From positions 434,001 through 498,000 of the forward strand of contig NZ_JANBVS010000002.1 of assembly GCF_024586915.1 (NCBI RefSeq): a stretch of DNA of 64,000 nt, in the 5' to 3' direction. The notes below the pieces were generated by a model. It did no database searches and had not been told where the DNA came from. It saw nothing but the letters and a program-made list of their open reading frames with translations. Positions 17,486 through 26,395 of this stretch are shown here, piece by piece (within the stretch, counting starts at the first letter, position 1; every line of letters starts with the position of its first letter). The position numbers and the translations under genes were made by a program. The DNA comes from Bradyrhizobium sp. SRS-191. GTDB lineage: Bacteria; Pseudomonadota; Alphaproteobacteria; Rhizobiales; Xanthobacteraceae.

Positions 17486-18957
17486 CCGATTTGACTTCGC
17501 TGACGCTCGCCGAGGCCCGCAAGGGTCTCGACAGCAAGACCTTCACGTCGCTCGAGCTGACCGACGCCCATCTCAAGGCGATGGAAGACGCGCGCGCGCT
17601 CAACGCCTTCGTGATGGAGACGCCGGATCAGGCGCGCGCGATGGCGCGCGAGGCCGACGCCAGGATCGGCAAGGGCGAAGGCGGGCCGCTCGCCGGCATT
17701 CCGCTCGGGATCAAGGATCTGTTCGCGACCAAGGACGTCCGCACCACGGCGTGCTCGAAGATCCTCGGCAATTTCGTGCCGACTTACGAGTCGACCGTCA
17801 CCTCGCAGCTCTGGCGCGACGGCGCCGTGATGCTCGGCAAGCTCAACAATGACGAGTTCGCGATGGGCTCGTCGAATGAGACCTCGTGCTTCGGCCCGGT
17901 CGGCAACCCCTGGCGCCGCGAGGGCTCCAACACGACGCTGGTTCCGGGCGGCTCGTCCGGCGGCTCGGCCTCTGCGGTGGCGGCGCTGCTCTGCATGGGC
18001 GCGACGGCGACCGACACCGGCGGCTCGATCCGCCAGCCCGCCGCGTTCACCGCCACCGTCGGCATCAAGCCGACCTATGGCCGCTGCTCGCGCTGGGGCA
18101 TCGTCGCCTTCGCCTCGTCGCTCGACCAGGCCGGGCCGATCGCGCGCTCGACGCGTGATGCTGCGATCCTGCTGCGCTCGATGGCCGGGCACGACCCGAA
18201 GGACACGACCTCGGTCGACATTCCCGTGCCGGACTACGAGGCTTCGATCGGCAAGTCCGTGAAGGGCATGAAGATCGGCATTCCCAAGGAATATCGTCTC
18301 GACGGCATGCCGGCCGAGATCGAGAAGCTGTGGGCCGAGGGCGCGGCCTGGCTGAAGGCCGCCGGCGCCGAGTTGGTCGAGGTATCGCTGCCGCACACCA
18401 AATACGCGCTGCCGGCGTATTACATCGTGGCCCCTGCGGAGGCGTCCTCGAACCTCGCCCGCTATGACGGCGTCCGCTACGGCCTGCGGGTGCCCGGCAA
18501 GTCCATCGGCGAGTTGTACGAGAACACCCGGGCCGAGGGCTTCGGCGCCGAGGTCCGCCGCCGCGTCATGATCGGCACCTATGTGCTGTCGGCCGGCTAT
18601 TACGACGCCTATTACATCCGGGCGCAGCGGGTCCGGACCCTCATCAAGAAGGATTTCGAGGACTGTTTCACCAAGGGCGTCAACGCGATCCTGACGCCGG
18701 CGACGCCATCGGCCGCCTTCGGCATCGGCGAGAAGGGCGGCGCCGACCCGGTCGAGATGTATCTCAACGACATCTTTACAGTGACGGTGAACATGGCCGG
18801 CCTTCCCGGCATCGCGGTGCCGGCCGGCAAGGATGCGCAGGGCCTGCCGCTCGGCCTGCAGCTGATCGGCCGTCCGTTCGACGAGGAAACGCTGTTCTCG
18901 CTCGGCGAGGTCATCGAGCAGGCGGCGGGACGGTTCACGCCGGTCCGGTGGTGGTAG
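17482..18957 (+). CDS. gatA: Asp/Glu-tRNA amidotransferase subunit A
   Basis: Glutaminase subunit of GatCAB in the amidase-signature family, 491 residues. The Ser-cis-Ser-Lys triad is visible as K78 ([10 protein letters not shown]), S158 ([10 protein letters not shown]) and S182 ([12 protein letters not shown]). It releases ammonia from glutamine and passes it to GatB. The ATG at 17482 overlaps the stop of the upstream small ORF by 4 bp; its own 3' end overlaps the next small ORF. Confidence 0.97.
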   Translation: MTDLTSLTLAEARKGLDSKTFTSLELTDAHLKAMEDARALNAFVMETPDQARAMAREADARIGKGEGGPLAGIPLGIKDLFATKDVRTTACSKILGNFVPTYESTVTSQLWRDGAVMLGKLNNDEFAMGSSNETSCFGPVGNPWRREGSNTTLVPGGSSGGSASAVAALLCMGATATDTGGSIRQPAAFTATVGIKPTYGRCSRWGIVAFASSLDQAGPIARSTRDAAILLRSMAGHDPKDTTSVDIPVPDYEASIGKSVKGMKIGIPKEYRLDGMPAEIEKLWAEGAAWLKAAGAELVEVSLPHTKYALPAYYIVAPAEASSNLARYDGVRYGLRVPGKSIGELYENTRAEGFGAEVRRRVMIGTYVLSAGYYDAYYIRAQRVRTLIKKDFEDCFTKGVNAILTPATPSAAFGIGEKGGADPVEMYLNDIFTVTVNMAGLPGIAVPAGKDAQGLPLGLQLIGRPFDEETLFSLGEVIEQAAGRFTPVRWW

Positions 18958-19244
18958 GCGTAGCCGATTTCAACAGGAGCCTCGCGGGCGATAAGCCCGC
19001 CGCCGGCCTGTCGCCCGTGCTTACCGGCCTGTGGTGGCTGGCGAAAGGCGATTGGGACCGGGCGCACAGGATCATTCAGGACGAGACCGGCCGCGATGCG
19101 GCCTGGGCGCACGCGCATCTGCATCGCGTCGAGGGCGACCTCGGCAATGCCGGCTATTGGTACCGCCAGGCGGGGCAGCCGGTGGCGACAGATGCATTGG
19201 ATATCGAATTCGAGCGGATCGTCTCCGCGCTGATGGGGAGTTGA
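18948..19244 (+). CDS. conserved hypothetical protein between gatA and gatB
   Basis: A 98-residue ORF with the pattern [22 protein letters not shown] followed by [27 protein letters not shown], resembling a short helical TPR-like repeat pair. The start is uncertain: GTG at 18948 (used here) or 18951, both inside the gatA 3' end; there is no usable ATG. The stop is 5 bp before the gatB start. Codon use is normal for the genome, so I take it as real. Function unknown. Confidence 0.7.
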   Translation: MVVGVADFNRSLAGDKPAAGLSPVLTGLWWLAKGDWDRAHRIIQDETGRDAAWAHAHLHRVEGDLGNAGYWYRQAGQPVATDALDIEFERIVSALMGS

Positions 19245-19249
19245 GGGCC

Positions 19250-20728
19250 ATGACGGCAACCAGCGGCAAGCTGATGAAGGGCGCCACGGGCGACTGGGAG
19301 GTCGTGATCGGCATGGAGATCCATGCCCAGGTCACCTCGAAGTCGAAACTGTTCTCGGGCGCCTCCACCGCCTTCGGCGGCGATCCCAACACCCACGTCT
19401 CGCTGGTCGACGTGGCGATGCCGGGCATGCTGCCGGTCATCAACGAGGAGTGCGTGCGCCAGGCCGTGCGCACCGGGCTCGGTCTGAACGCCAAGATCAA
19501 CCTGCGCTCGGTGTTCGACCGCAAGAACTATTTCTATCCCGACCTGCCGCAGGGCTACCAGATCAGCCAGTACAAGGATCCGATCGTCGGCGAGGGCGAG
19601 GTCACGGTCGAGCTCGACGGCGGCAAGACCGCGACAATCGGGATCGAGCGCCTGCACATCGAGCAGGATCCGGGCAAGATGCTGCACGACCAGTCGCCGT
19701 CGCTGTCCTATATCGACTACAACCGCTGCGGCGTGGCGCTGATGGAGATCGTCTCCAAGCCGGACATCCGCGACGCCGAGCAGGCCAAGGCCTACGTGAC
19801 GAAGCTGCGCTCGATCATGCGCTATCTCGGCACCTGCGACGGCGACATGGAGAAGGGCTCGCTGCGCGCCGACGTCAACGTCTCCGTGCGCAAGCCGGGC
19901 GGTCCGCTCGGCACTCGCTGCGAGATCAAGAACATCAACTCTATCAGCTTCATCGGCCAGGCGGTCGAGGCCGAGGCGCGGCGCCAGATCGAGATCATCG
20001 AGGACGGCGGCGTGATCGAGCAGGAAACCCGCCGGTTCGATCCCGACAAGGGCGAGACGCGCTCGATGCGCTCCAAGGAGGAGGCGCATGACTACCGCTA
20101 CTTCCCGGACCCGGACCTGCTGCCACTGGAATTCAGCCAGGCGTTCGTCGACGAGCTGAAGGCGGCGCTGCCGGAATTGCCCGACCAGAAGAAGGCGCGC
20201 TTCATCGCCGATCTCGGCCTGTCGCCGTACGACGCTTCGGTGCTGGTGGCCGAGCGGGAGAGCGCGGCGTTCTATGAGAGCGTGCTGGCGGCGCTGCCGG
20301 ACCGGGCGCGCGACGGCAAGCTGGCCGCCAACTGGGTCATCAACGAGCTGTTCGGCCGGCTGAACAAGGAAGGCCGCGACATTGCGTCGTCTCCCGTGTC
20401 TGCTTCGCAGCTTGCTGCCATTGTCGCGCTGATCGGCGAGGGCACCATCTCCGGCAAGATCGCCAAGGACCTGTTCGAGATCGTCTGGAGCGAGGGCGGC
20501 GATCCGCGCGAGCTGGTCGAGAGCCGCGGCATGAAGCAGGTCACCGACCTCGGCGCGATCGAGAAGGTGGTCGACGAGATCATCGCCGCCAACCCGGACA
20601 AGGTCGCGCAGGCCAAGGCGAAGCCGCAGCTCGCCGGCTGGTTCGTCGGTCAGGTGATGAAGTCGTCGGGCGGCAAGGCCAACCCGCAGGCCGTCAACGA
20701 TCTCCTGAAGAGCAAGCTCGGCATCTGA
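19250..20728 (+). CDS. gatB: Asp/Glu-tRNA amidotransferase subunit B
   Basis: tRNA-binding kinase/transamidase subunit of GatCAB, 492 residues. It has the cradle-domain motif [22 protein letters not shown] near residue 15, the signature [58 protein letters not shown], and the C-terminal YqeY-like tail domain. The ATG at 19250 follows the upstream ORF by 5 bp. A strong terminator follows at 20757. Confidence 0.97.
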   Translation: MTATSGKLMKGATGDWEVVIGMEIHAQVTSKSKLFSGASTAFGGDPNTHVSLVDVAMPGMLPVINEECVRQAVRTGLGLNAKINLRSVFDRKNYFYPDLPQGYQISQYKDPIVGEGEVTVELDGGKTATIGIERLHIEQDPGKMLHDQSPSLSYIDYNRCGVALMEIVSKPDIRDAEQAKAYVTKLRSIMRYLGTCDGDMEKGSLRADVNVSVRKPGGPLGTRCEIKNINSISFIGQAVEAEARRQIEIIEDGGVIEQETRRFDPDKGETRSMRSKEEAHDYRYFPDPDLLPLEFSQAFVDELKAALPELPDQKKARFIADLGLSPYDASVLVAERESAAFYESVLAALPDRARDGKLAANWVINELFGRLNKEGRDIASSPVSASQLAAIVALIGEGTISGKIAKDLFEIVWSEGGDPRELVESRGMKQVTDLGAIEKVVDEIIAANPDKVAQAKAKPQLAGWFVGQVMKSSGGKANPQAVNDLLKSKLGI

Positions 20729-20756
20729 AACGACGATCGCTTATCTTCGTTCCGGC

Positions 20757-20784
20757 GGCGCGCACCAAGGTGCGCGCCGTTTTC
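20757..20784 (+). terminator. rho-independent terminator after gatB
   Basis: A perfect 10-bp stem, GGCGCGCACC / GGTGCGCGCC, with a 2-base loop as written, followed by GTTTTC. It lies 28 bp past the gatB stop. Confidence 0.75.
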
Positions 20785-21245
20785 GTTTGGGCTCGCGTCC
20801 GGCGAATCGCCGCACGCGATTCGCAAAAAAGCCACCGTTCGCGAGCGATCGAACGCGCACGACGGTGTGTACGATGAAAATTTTTTCGTTGCCAAAATTT
20901 ACGACTCGGAGTCCGCGAGCGGCTCTTCTGATGTGAGTCTGCGCGGCGCAACGGAGTTGTCGCCGCTGCCGCCTCGTCTTGCAGCAATTCAGGAAATCCT
21001 TGCAGCGTAGGCTTTTCCTGCGATCGCTATTAGTAGCAGGCTCGCCGTTGCGCCGACGCGGAAACGCATTTCCGATGTCGACGGTCGTGCTGCTTCGCGC
21101 GTTTCGTCAGCCGTACACGCGCGCGCGTGTCAACACTTCCTTAAGCCGGAAGCTGTTTTTTTTCACTCGTTGGTGTATCGATATGGAGTGCATCTCGATT
21201 CCCGAGTGCACGCATCGACTAAGCCAACTCACATCGGAGGGCAAC
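20785..21245. other. intergenic region upstream of the lysine-rich peptide gene
   Basis: About 460 bp with AT-richer patches (AAAATTTTTTCG near 20876 and a T8 run near 21158). No ORF with plausible codon use; it presumably contains the promoter of the small basic peptide gene. Confidence 0.45.
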
Positions 21246-21350
21246 ATGGCCAAGAAAGCGAAGAAGGCGAAGAAGGCAGTGAAGAAGGTCGCGAAGACCG
21301 CGGCGAAGAAGACTGCCAAGAAGACCAAGAAGGTCGCCAAGAAGAAGTAA
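21246..21350 (+). CDS. 34-residue lysine/alanine-rich histone-like peptide
   Basis: The ATG at 21246 has a good ribosome site (TCGGAGGGCAAC). The product is MAKKAKKAKKAVKK followed by further KK(A/T) repeats; 18 of 34 residues are lysine and the rest are Ala, Thr and Val. Its composition resembles the C-terminal tail of histone H1 or AlgP-type proteins, so nucleic-acid or polyphosphate binding is likely. The frame is open upstream to 20979, but that part has no family character. Function is inferred from composition only. Confidence 0.7.
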   Translation: MAKKAKKAKKAVKKVAKTAAKKTAKKTKKVAKKK

Positions 21351-22362
21351 CTCTCGCAGTCCGCTGCGAGATGAGTCCGGCAGCTTGAAGCCGGCACGTC
21401 GTTGGAACGAAGGGACGCGCAGCTCGTTCAGAGCCGGCGGATAATCTTAGGCTCCAGTCGACGATAGAGGGTGTCGGCGAGACATCAGGTCAACGGTCGG
21501 ATCGAACTAAGGCAGCTTCGCTGCTGCGGGACGGTCCGGTAGAAGAAACAGGATTTCTTCGTTCGGTGCAGATCGCGCTTTCGGTCTGCAATCTCACGAG
21601 CGGCTAACAGCCAGAGTGAGATCTGATCCTGACGTGTTCGCCGACGCCCTCGATCCCCGGCACCGCGCCGATGGCGGCGGGCCTGACGTCCTTTCCATTG
21701 TTCAATCTCGATTGCTCATTCAGTCCGGCGCCCGCGCGGCGGCCTCTGCTGTCTGCTGGCTCTTACATACCGGCGCAGGCGACGGCCTGAGATCACGCGG
21801 GACTGATGGCTCTGCCGCGATGCCGGAGCATCGCCTGAACGCGAAGGCAGCGTTCGCCCACGAGAGGCTCGACAGGCGTGATCCGCGGAGCCTGGTCCCC
21901 GAAGGACTTGCTGAAGCTTCATGCTTGGACGGATCGCGGCAGGGACGTGCCTCCTGCGCGCTGCGGCCCTCGGCGATTGCCGTTGATCGCCACCCACACC
22001 GCGGCGCTCTCTCGCTCGATCTCGACCCATAACCTCGGACGACGGGGCGATCGCATCGCGGGCGTCCGTGCCCTCGGTTGCAGCCGCCGAACGATCGCGT
22101 TTTGCGGATGGTTAGAGGTTTGCCAAACAGAACGGTAAACCACTGTTTGCCGCTTTGGAGAATCGCATGTGAATCAATCGCTTGCGGACAGGCCCGGACA
22201 ATCGCGGGTTTCGTGTTCAAGCTTCTTTCAGCAAGATGTTTAAACTGCCCTTCAAACTTGATCCGTCATCCTTCGCGCATAAGCCGTCAAACGGCATGGG
22301 GACTAACCAGGCGTTGAACAGTTGGACGGGGGCCGCGCTCCAGGGGAGCCGCCTCCTTGAAT
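21351..22362. other. 1-kb region without a convincing gene
   Basis: Several ORFs are open here on both strands but none shows recognisable protein features, a good ribosome site or third-position GC bias matching the genome. It may hold a decayed gene, an untranslated RNA or long regulatory DNA. No RNA family was recognised. Confidence 0.5.
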
Positions 22363-22376
22363 GAAGGAGAGCGACG

Positions 22377-22643
22377 ATGTTTCAGGGACAACTCAATTTC
22401 GTTGATGTGACCACCGCCGAGCAGGGCGCCAATGGCGACGTGCTGTTCGAGCTCGGCATGCTCTATGCGAGCGGCCGCGACGGCGTGGTCGATCTGATCG
22501 CCGCGCATAAGTGGTTCAACCTCGCCGCGCTCAAGGGCCGCGTCGATGCGGTCGCGATGCGTCGCGAGGTCGCCGAGCAGATGTCGGAATCCGAGATCGC
22601 GGCTGCGCAGCGTGAGGCGCGCGCCTGGATGACCGCGCGCTGA
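22377..22643 (+). CDS. small Sel1/TPR-like protein
   Basis: An 88-residue protein whose central part (GDVLFELGMLYASGRDGVVDLIAAHKWFNLAALKG) matches the Sel1 repeat pattern LGxxYxxGxGVxxDxxxAxxWFxxAAxxG. A GAAGGAGAG ribosome site precedes the ATG. Single-repeat proteins of this type usually mediate protein contacts; here the partner is unknown. It has no signal peptide and appears to be a single-gene unit. Confidence 0.85.
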   Translation: MFQGQLNFVDVTTAEQGANGDVLFELGMLYASGRDGVVDLIAAHKWFNLAALKGRVDAVAMRREVAEQMSESEIAAAQREARAWMTAR

Positions 22644-22824
22644 TCATGGTGTGCCGGGGCTCTCCGGCCTCGCGCCTCGTCACGAGGTGAACGCGAGGTC
22701 GGCCGCCGGCGGCAGTCGCCGCCTGACACGTCCGTCGCCTCGCGGTGACCTCGGGCAAGCCTCGTCGGACGCCCACAAATCTCCTATCTGTCGTCCCATG
22801 CGACGATCGAAGCGGGATGAGGGC

Positions 22825-23178
22825 ATGAGGCAGGCGCAGCGACAGGCGAAACGGCAAGAGCTGATCGACTGCCATGACTGCGGGAACGGCGTGTCGTTCA
22901 GCGCGGTGGCGTGTCCGCATTGCGGCTCGACGGAGCCGGCCGGGCCTGCCGTGCAGAGCCGGCGCGAGTTGCAGCGATTGCGGATCGAGGCGAGCAACGA
23001 CCGGCGGCTCGTCGTGGTGACCGCGCTTTGCGCGAGTCTCGGCATTCTCTACGGTGCGGTGATGGGAGCAGGGGGCACGGCCTCGTTATGGGCCGCGTTG
23101 TTCTATGGCTTCATCGGCGCGGTGATCGGCGTGCCCGCCGCGTTCGTGATCAACATCAGCCGCAGCCTGTTCGATTAG
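22825..23178 (+). CDS. zinc-ribbon membrane protein, hypothetical
   Basis: A 117-residue protein with an N-terminal zinc ribbon (CHDCGNGVSFSAVACPHCG, two CxxC pairs) followed by a basic linker and two hydrophobic segments (VVVTALCASLGILYGAVMGAGG and LWAALFYGFIGAVIGVPAAFVI). This puts the ribbon in the cytoplasm next to a two-helix membrane anchor. The start may be ATG 22798 or 22825; the frame is open to 22651 without a ribosome site. No function recognised. Confidence 0.7.
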   Translation: MRQAQRQAKRQELIDCHDCGNGVSFSAVACPHCGSTEPAGPAVQSRRELQRLRIEASNDRRLVVVTALCASLGILYGAVMGAGGTASLWAALFYGFIGAVIGVPAAFVINISRSLFD

Positions 23179-23318
23179 GCCCCCGCTCCGGCACATAAGG
23201 TGAAATATCCGAGCGGCTCCCGACAACCGGCCTTCAGCCGCGGCTCGGAGGACCCCGGCGGCCTGTCGCGTGTCTTAGCATGGAGAGGAGTGAGTGTGGC
23301 TCGGCTTGGCAGAGTGCC

Positions 23319-23411
23319 TGGCGGAGAGGGAGGGATTCGAACCCTCGATACAGCTTGAGACCGTATGACGCTTTAGCAAAGCGTTGCCTTCAGCCACTCG
23401 GCCACCTCTCC
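23319..23411 (-). tRNA. tRNA-Ser (anticodon GCU)
   Basis: On the minus strand the sequence begins GGAGAGGTGGCCGAGTGG and ends CCTCTCCGCCA, forming a 7-bp acceptor stem with encoded CCA (23319-23321). The anticodon arm is ACGCT-TTGCTAA-AGCGT, giving anticodon GCU. A long variable arm (ATACGG...CTGTAT) and the GGTTCGAATCC T-arm identify a class II serine tRNA that reads AGC/AGU. Confidence 0.97.
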
Positions 23412-23953
23412 GGCTGGGGTCGGTATGCCCCACGACGCGCTGAGCCGCAAGCGGCAGATTGCGCCCCGATCTGAAATCCTCACAGGAGCGCGTGCTCCGC
23501 TCCCTCTCTTCCGGTCCGGGTTGGACGGTGCGCCTCCTGGACACCTAATCCTGTTTGGGAGCGTGGCTCCTGCTCAGGGTGCGGGTTTTTGCATTTAACC
23601 TCATAAGTTGCCGAAATGCGGGTCTGAGGCAAATCCGCAACAGCTCCGCGGCGCGGCTGCGATTCCTGCCAGCAAGGGCCGAGATTCGAGGCCTGGGACG
23701 CCCGAGTTGCGCCCGCTTCTTGCCGGGCGAGTGTGTCCGGGCATAAGCACCCAAGATTGCGTTGTTACAAAACATGAGAAGAAACAGGAACTTAAGCAAG
23801 CCCGCAGAACCACGGTTTCGTGCCTTTTGTGCAACACCGCTCCAAAAAGGCGCCCGCCGGCCGCCGCAATGATGGTTCCTTTGTTGCGTGTGCAAAGTCC
23901 TTCGGTAATTCTCCCAGCACGACGAAGGGGGGCATCCCGACGTCGTCCCGTTT
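23412..23953. other. intergenic region between tRNA-Ser and porin 1, no gene seen
   Basis: About 540 bp carrying the tRNA promoter (minus strand) and probably the distal promoter of porin 1. No integrase remnant or tRNA-fragment direct repeat was seen next to the tRNA, and the ORFs here lack coding character. Confidence 0.45.
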
Positions 23954-24014
23954 AGGTCGTTCGCTCAAGTCCCTCGCGTTCATGCGGGTGTGTCCGATAG
24001 CGCGAAGCGGCTGA
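23954..24014 (+). promoter_or_regulatory. conserved porin leader block, copy 1
   Basis: The 61-bp segment GGTCGTTCGCTCAAGTCCCT ... GCGCGAAGCGGCTGA is nearly identical to 28325-28384 upstream of porin 2. It starts about 160 bp before the ATG of porin 1. Conservation outside the coding region implies a shared regulatory or leader RNA role. Confidence 0.7.
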
Positions 24015-24113
24015 GCGACGGGTCGAAGGGGGACAAGGGCCAAACCTCGAGGGTGTCTCACACCCAGCGGACGCGGAACCTTCCCTGACTGAGCAACTTG
24101 GAGGTTTAACACT

Positions 24114-25664
24114 ATGAACACGATCAAGAGCCTCGTCCTGGGCTCGGCGGCAGTTCTCGTCGCCATGTCTGGGGCCCAGGCAGCTGACCTTCCGATCAAG
24201 GCCAAGGCGGTCGAGTACGTGAAGGTCTGCTCGCTGTACGGCGCCGGCTTCTACTACATCCCGGGCACCGACACCTGCATCAAGCTGGGCGGCTATCTCC
24301 GTGCGGAGACCTCGTTCGCCAGCAACGGGCAGTACAACAACGCTGTGACGGCTCCCTCGGGCCTCAACAACCGCTACAGCAACTACTTCTACACCCGCGC
24401 GCGTCAGGACCTGAACATCGACACGCGCACCGCGACCGAGTACGGCGTGGTCCGCACCTTCGCTGACCTGACCTTCACCTGGACCTCCGGCAACTTCGCC
24501 GGCACGGGCAACGGCGGCACCTTCTACAGCACCGGCGCTGCCAACACCGCTGGCCTGACCTCGGTCAACGGCCTGAGCAACGACGGCATCGCCGGCGGTT
24601 CGCTCGGTGTGTACTACGCCTTCATCCAGTTCGCCGGCTTCACCATGGGTAAGGCCGTGTCGCAGTTCGATACGCCCTGGACCAACTACCCGGGCAACAA
24701 CTTCGACGGTCTGTGGGGCGGCGGCGGCACCGTCACCGGTGTCAACCAGTTCACCTACACCGCTGACTTCGGCTCCGGCATCACGGCTGCGATCTCGGCT
24801 CAGGAGCAGGCGGCGTACTACCAGACCAACATCTGGAACACCTCGGGTGCTCTGCAGTCGGCTTCCAGCGTCCTCGGTGGCGCCTACGGCACCAACTCGA
24901 TCGGCGGCACGGTTGCTCCTGATATCGTCGGCATGGTTCGCGTCGACCAGGCTTGGGGTCTGTTCCAGGCGTCGTTCGCGGCGCATGACAACCACGCCGG
25001 TTACTACGGCGTTGCCGAGACCTCCGGTCATCCGTCGGACAAGTGGGGCTGGGCTGGTCAGCTGGCTCTGTCGATCAAGAACATCCCGACCGGACCTGGC
25101 GACACCCTCAGCATCCAGGGCGTCTACACCAACGGTGCGACGCGCTACAACGCGCAGAGCCTCGTTCCGACCACCTACCAGATCTTCGGCAGCGCGAACA
25201 ACGGCGCCTATCAGAGCGTTGCTTTCGCTGGCGTGTCTGACTCGGTGTACGGCGTCGGCACGGCTCAGGAGCTGACCACCTCCTACGGTTTCCGTGGTGC
25301 CTTCACGCACAACTGGAACCCGGCCTGGAACACCGCGGTCTACGGTTCGTGGGCTGCCCTGCGCTACAACGGCAACGCCAAGGCCTTGATCTGCGGCGGC
25401 GCTGGCGTGGCTGGTCTCGGCATCACTGCCGCGAACTGCAACCCGGACTTCAACATCTCCACGCTGGGCCTGATCACCCGCTGGACCCCGGTCAAGAACC
25501 TGACCTTCTCGGCTGACGTGGCCTGGACCAACCTGGACCAGAAGTACACGGGCAACGCCACGCTGGCTGCTGCCAGCGGTTCGTCGGCCAAGCCGGCTGC
25601 CGTGTATCAGCTCAAGGACCAGAACTCGGTCTCGATGCTGCTCCGCGCTCAGCGCAACTTCTGA
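24114..25664 (+). CDS. outer-membrane porin 1 (rhizobial porin family)
   Basis: A 516-residue outer-membrane beta-barrel porin. The signal peptide MNTIKSLVLGSAAVLVAMSG is cut after AQA, giving mature ADLPIKAK. The family hallmark VCSLYGAGFYYIPGTDTCIKLGGYLRAE has two cysteines. The barrel ends with a C-terminal Phe (LLRAQRNF), the usual assembly signal. It is almost identical in length and sequence to porin 2. GAGCAACTTGGAGGTTTAA before the ATG is a strong ribosome site shared by the paralogues. Trimeric general diffusion is the likely role. Confidence 0.95.
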   Translation: MNTIKSLVLGSAAVLVAMSGAQAADLPIKAKAVEYVKVCSLYGAGFYYIPGTDTCIKLGGYLRAETSFASNGQYNNAVTAPSGLNNRYSNYFYTRARQDLNIDTRTATEYGVVRTFADLTFTWTSGNFAGTGNGGTFYSTGAANTAGLTSVNGLSNDGIAGGSLGVYYAFIQFAGFTMGKAVSQFDTPWTNYPGNNFDGLWGGGGTVTGVNQFTYTADFGSGITAAISAQEQAAYYQTNIWNTSGALQSASSVLGGAYGTNSIGGTVAPDIVGMVRVDQAWGLFQASFAAHDNHAGYYGVAETSGHPSDKWGWAGQLALSIKNIPTGPGDTLSIQGVYTNGATRYNAQSLVPTTYQIFGSANNGAYQSVAFAGVSDSVYGVGTAQELTTSYGFRGAFTHNWNPAWNTAVYGSWAALRYNGNAKALICGGAGVAGLGITAANCNPDFNISTLGLITRWTPVKNLTFSADVAWTNLDQKYTGNATLAAASGSSAKPAAVYQLKDQNSVSMLLRAQRNF

Positions 25665-25690
25665 TCCTGATCACCTGATCTCGATCACGG

Positions 25691-25719
25691 CCCCCGGCAG
25701 GCAACTGCCGGGGGTTTTT
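25691..25719 (+). terminator. terminator of porin 1
   Basis: A perfect 10-bp stem, CCCCCGGCAG / CTGCCGGGGG, with loop GCAA followed by TTTTTG. The same hairpin follows porin 2. Confidence 0.9.
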
Positions 25720-26350
25720 GTTTGACTAACGCGACCGTCGCGGCATGCACCCGCGCTTCCTCGCGTCGGTTGAGGCCCCAGGGGCCGCTCTGCTGCGCGT
25801 CATGGCTGCGCGGGTCAGGAGACAGGGCTTTCACGAAGCGTCATCATCGCCTGCCTCCGTTGCCGGTCACGCGGCCGCCGTGTCGTTTGAGCTGGCGATC
25901 TCATAAGATGCGCCACGATGCGATGATCCGACGAGGTGAGACAGGGCGCATTCGCATGTCGTCCCCACCCAGATGCCATTGTTTTTCAAGGCCTTCTCAG
26001 AATGTTGGAGATTTCGTAGAAAAGGTGTTGAAAATAGATGAGTTGATAAGATAATTTTTCAGCGCTGCCGATGAAGTCGGACTCTTGATTGTCCGACTGA
26101 TCCGATCGGATTGATCTGAAGTTAGACCTCCGAAGCCTCCGGCGATGCCCCGCTGGAGGTTTCTTCGTTTTGGCGCATCGCTGATGCGGGTCCGCCAGCT
26201 CGCGGCCGAAAGACGCGGGTCCGCCGAAAGGACCATAGGTCCGGCGGCGCGGAACGTCCTGCTGCGACTCTGCAGCACTTCCATTGGTCGAAAAACTTAC
26301 TCCCCCCGGCTTGACCGGGCATTTCTGCGTCGTCACAGTCTGACAAAGAG
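25720..26350. other. intergenic region between porin 1 and the hydrolase-like gene
   Basis: About 630 bp without a supported gene. Between 25975 and 26075 there is an AT-rich patch (GTTGAAAATAGATGAGTTGA and neighbours), likely promoter DNA. A perfect 8-bp hairpin (AGTCGGAC...GTCCGACT, 26075-26098) is followed by the 12-bp palindrome ATCCGATCGGAT at 26100-26111. Confidence 0.5.
26075..26111. promoter_or_regulatory. hairpin plus palindrome, possible operator
   Basis: Perfect inverted repeat AGTCGGAC/GTCCGACT with an 8-base centre, directly followed by the self-complementary 12-mer ATCCGATCGGAT. Both elements are next to an AT-rich patch upstream of the hydrolase-like gene. No U-run follows, so an operator is more likely than a terminator. 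Confidence 0.4.
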
Positions 26351-26395
26351 ATGACGGGTCCTGACACCGTTACGCGAGTGAGGAATCGGTCCAAG

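Noticed and set aside
23319..24113. tRNA-Ser as an integration site of a genomic island carrying the porins
   Set aside because: No integrase gene, no repeated tRNA 3' end and no atypical base composition in the flanking genes were seen.
23952..25310. 452-residue minus-strand ORF across porin 1, with counterparts in porin 2 (28305-29666) and porin 3 (30609-31775)
   Set aside because: These are antisense shadows of the porin genes. They arise because the porins use few codons with high GC3, and their translations are Val/Arg/Gly-rich without any domain.
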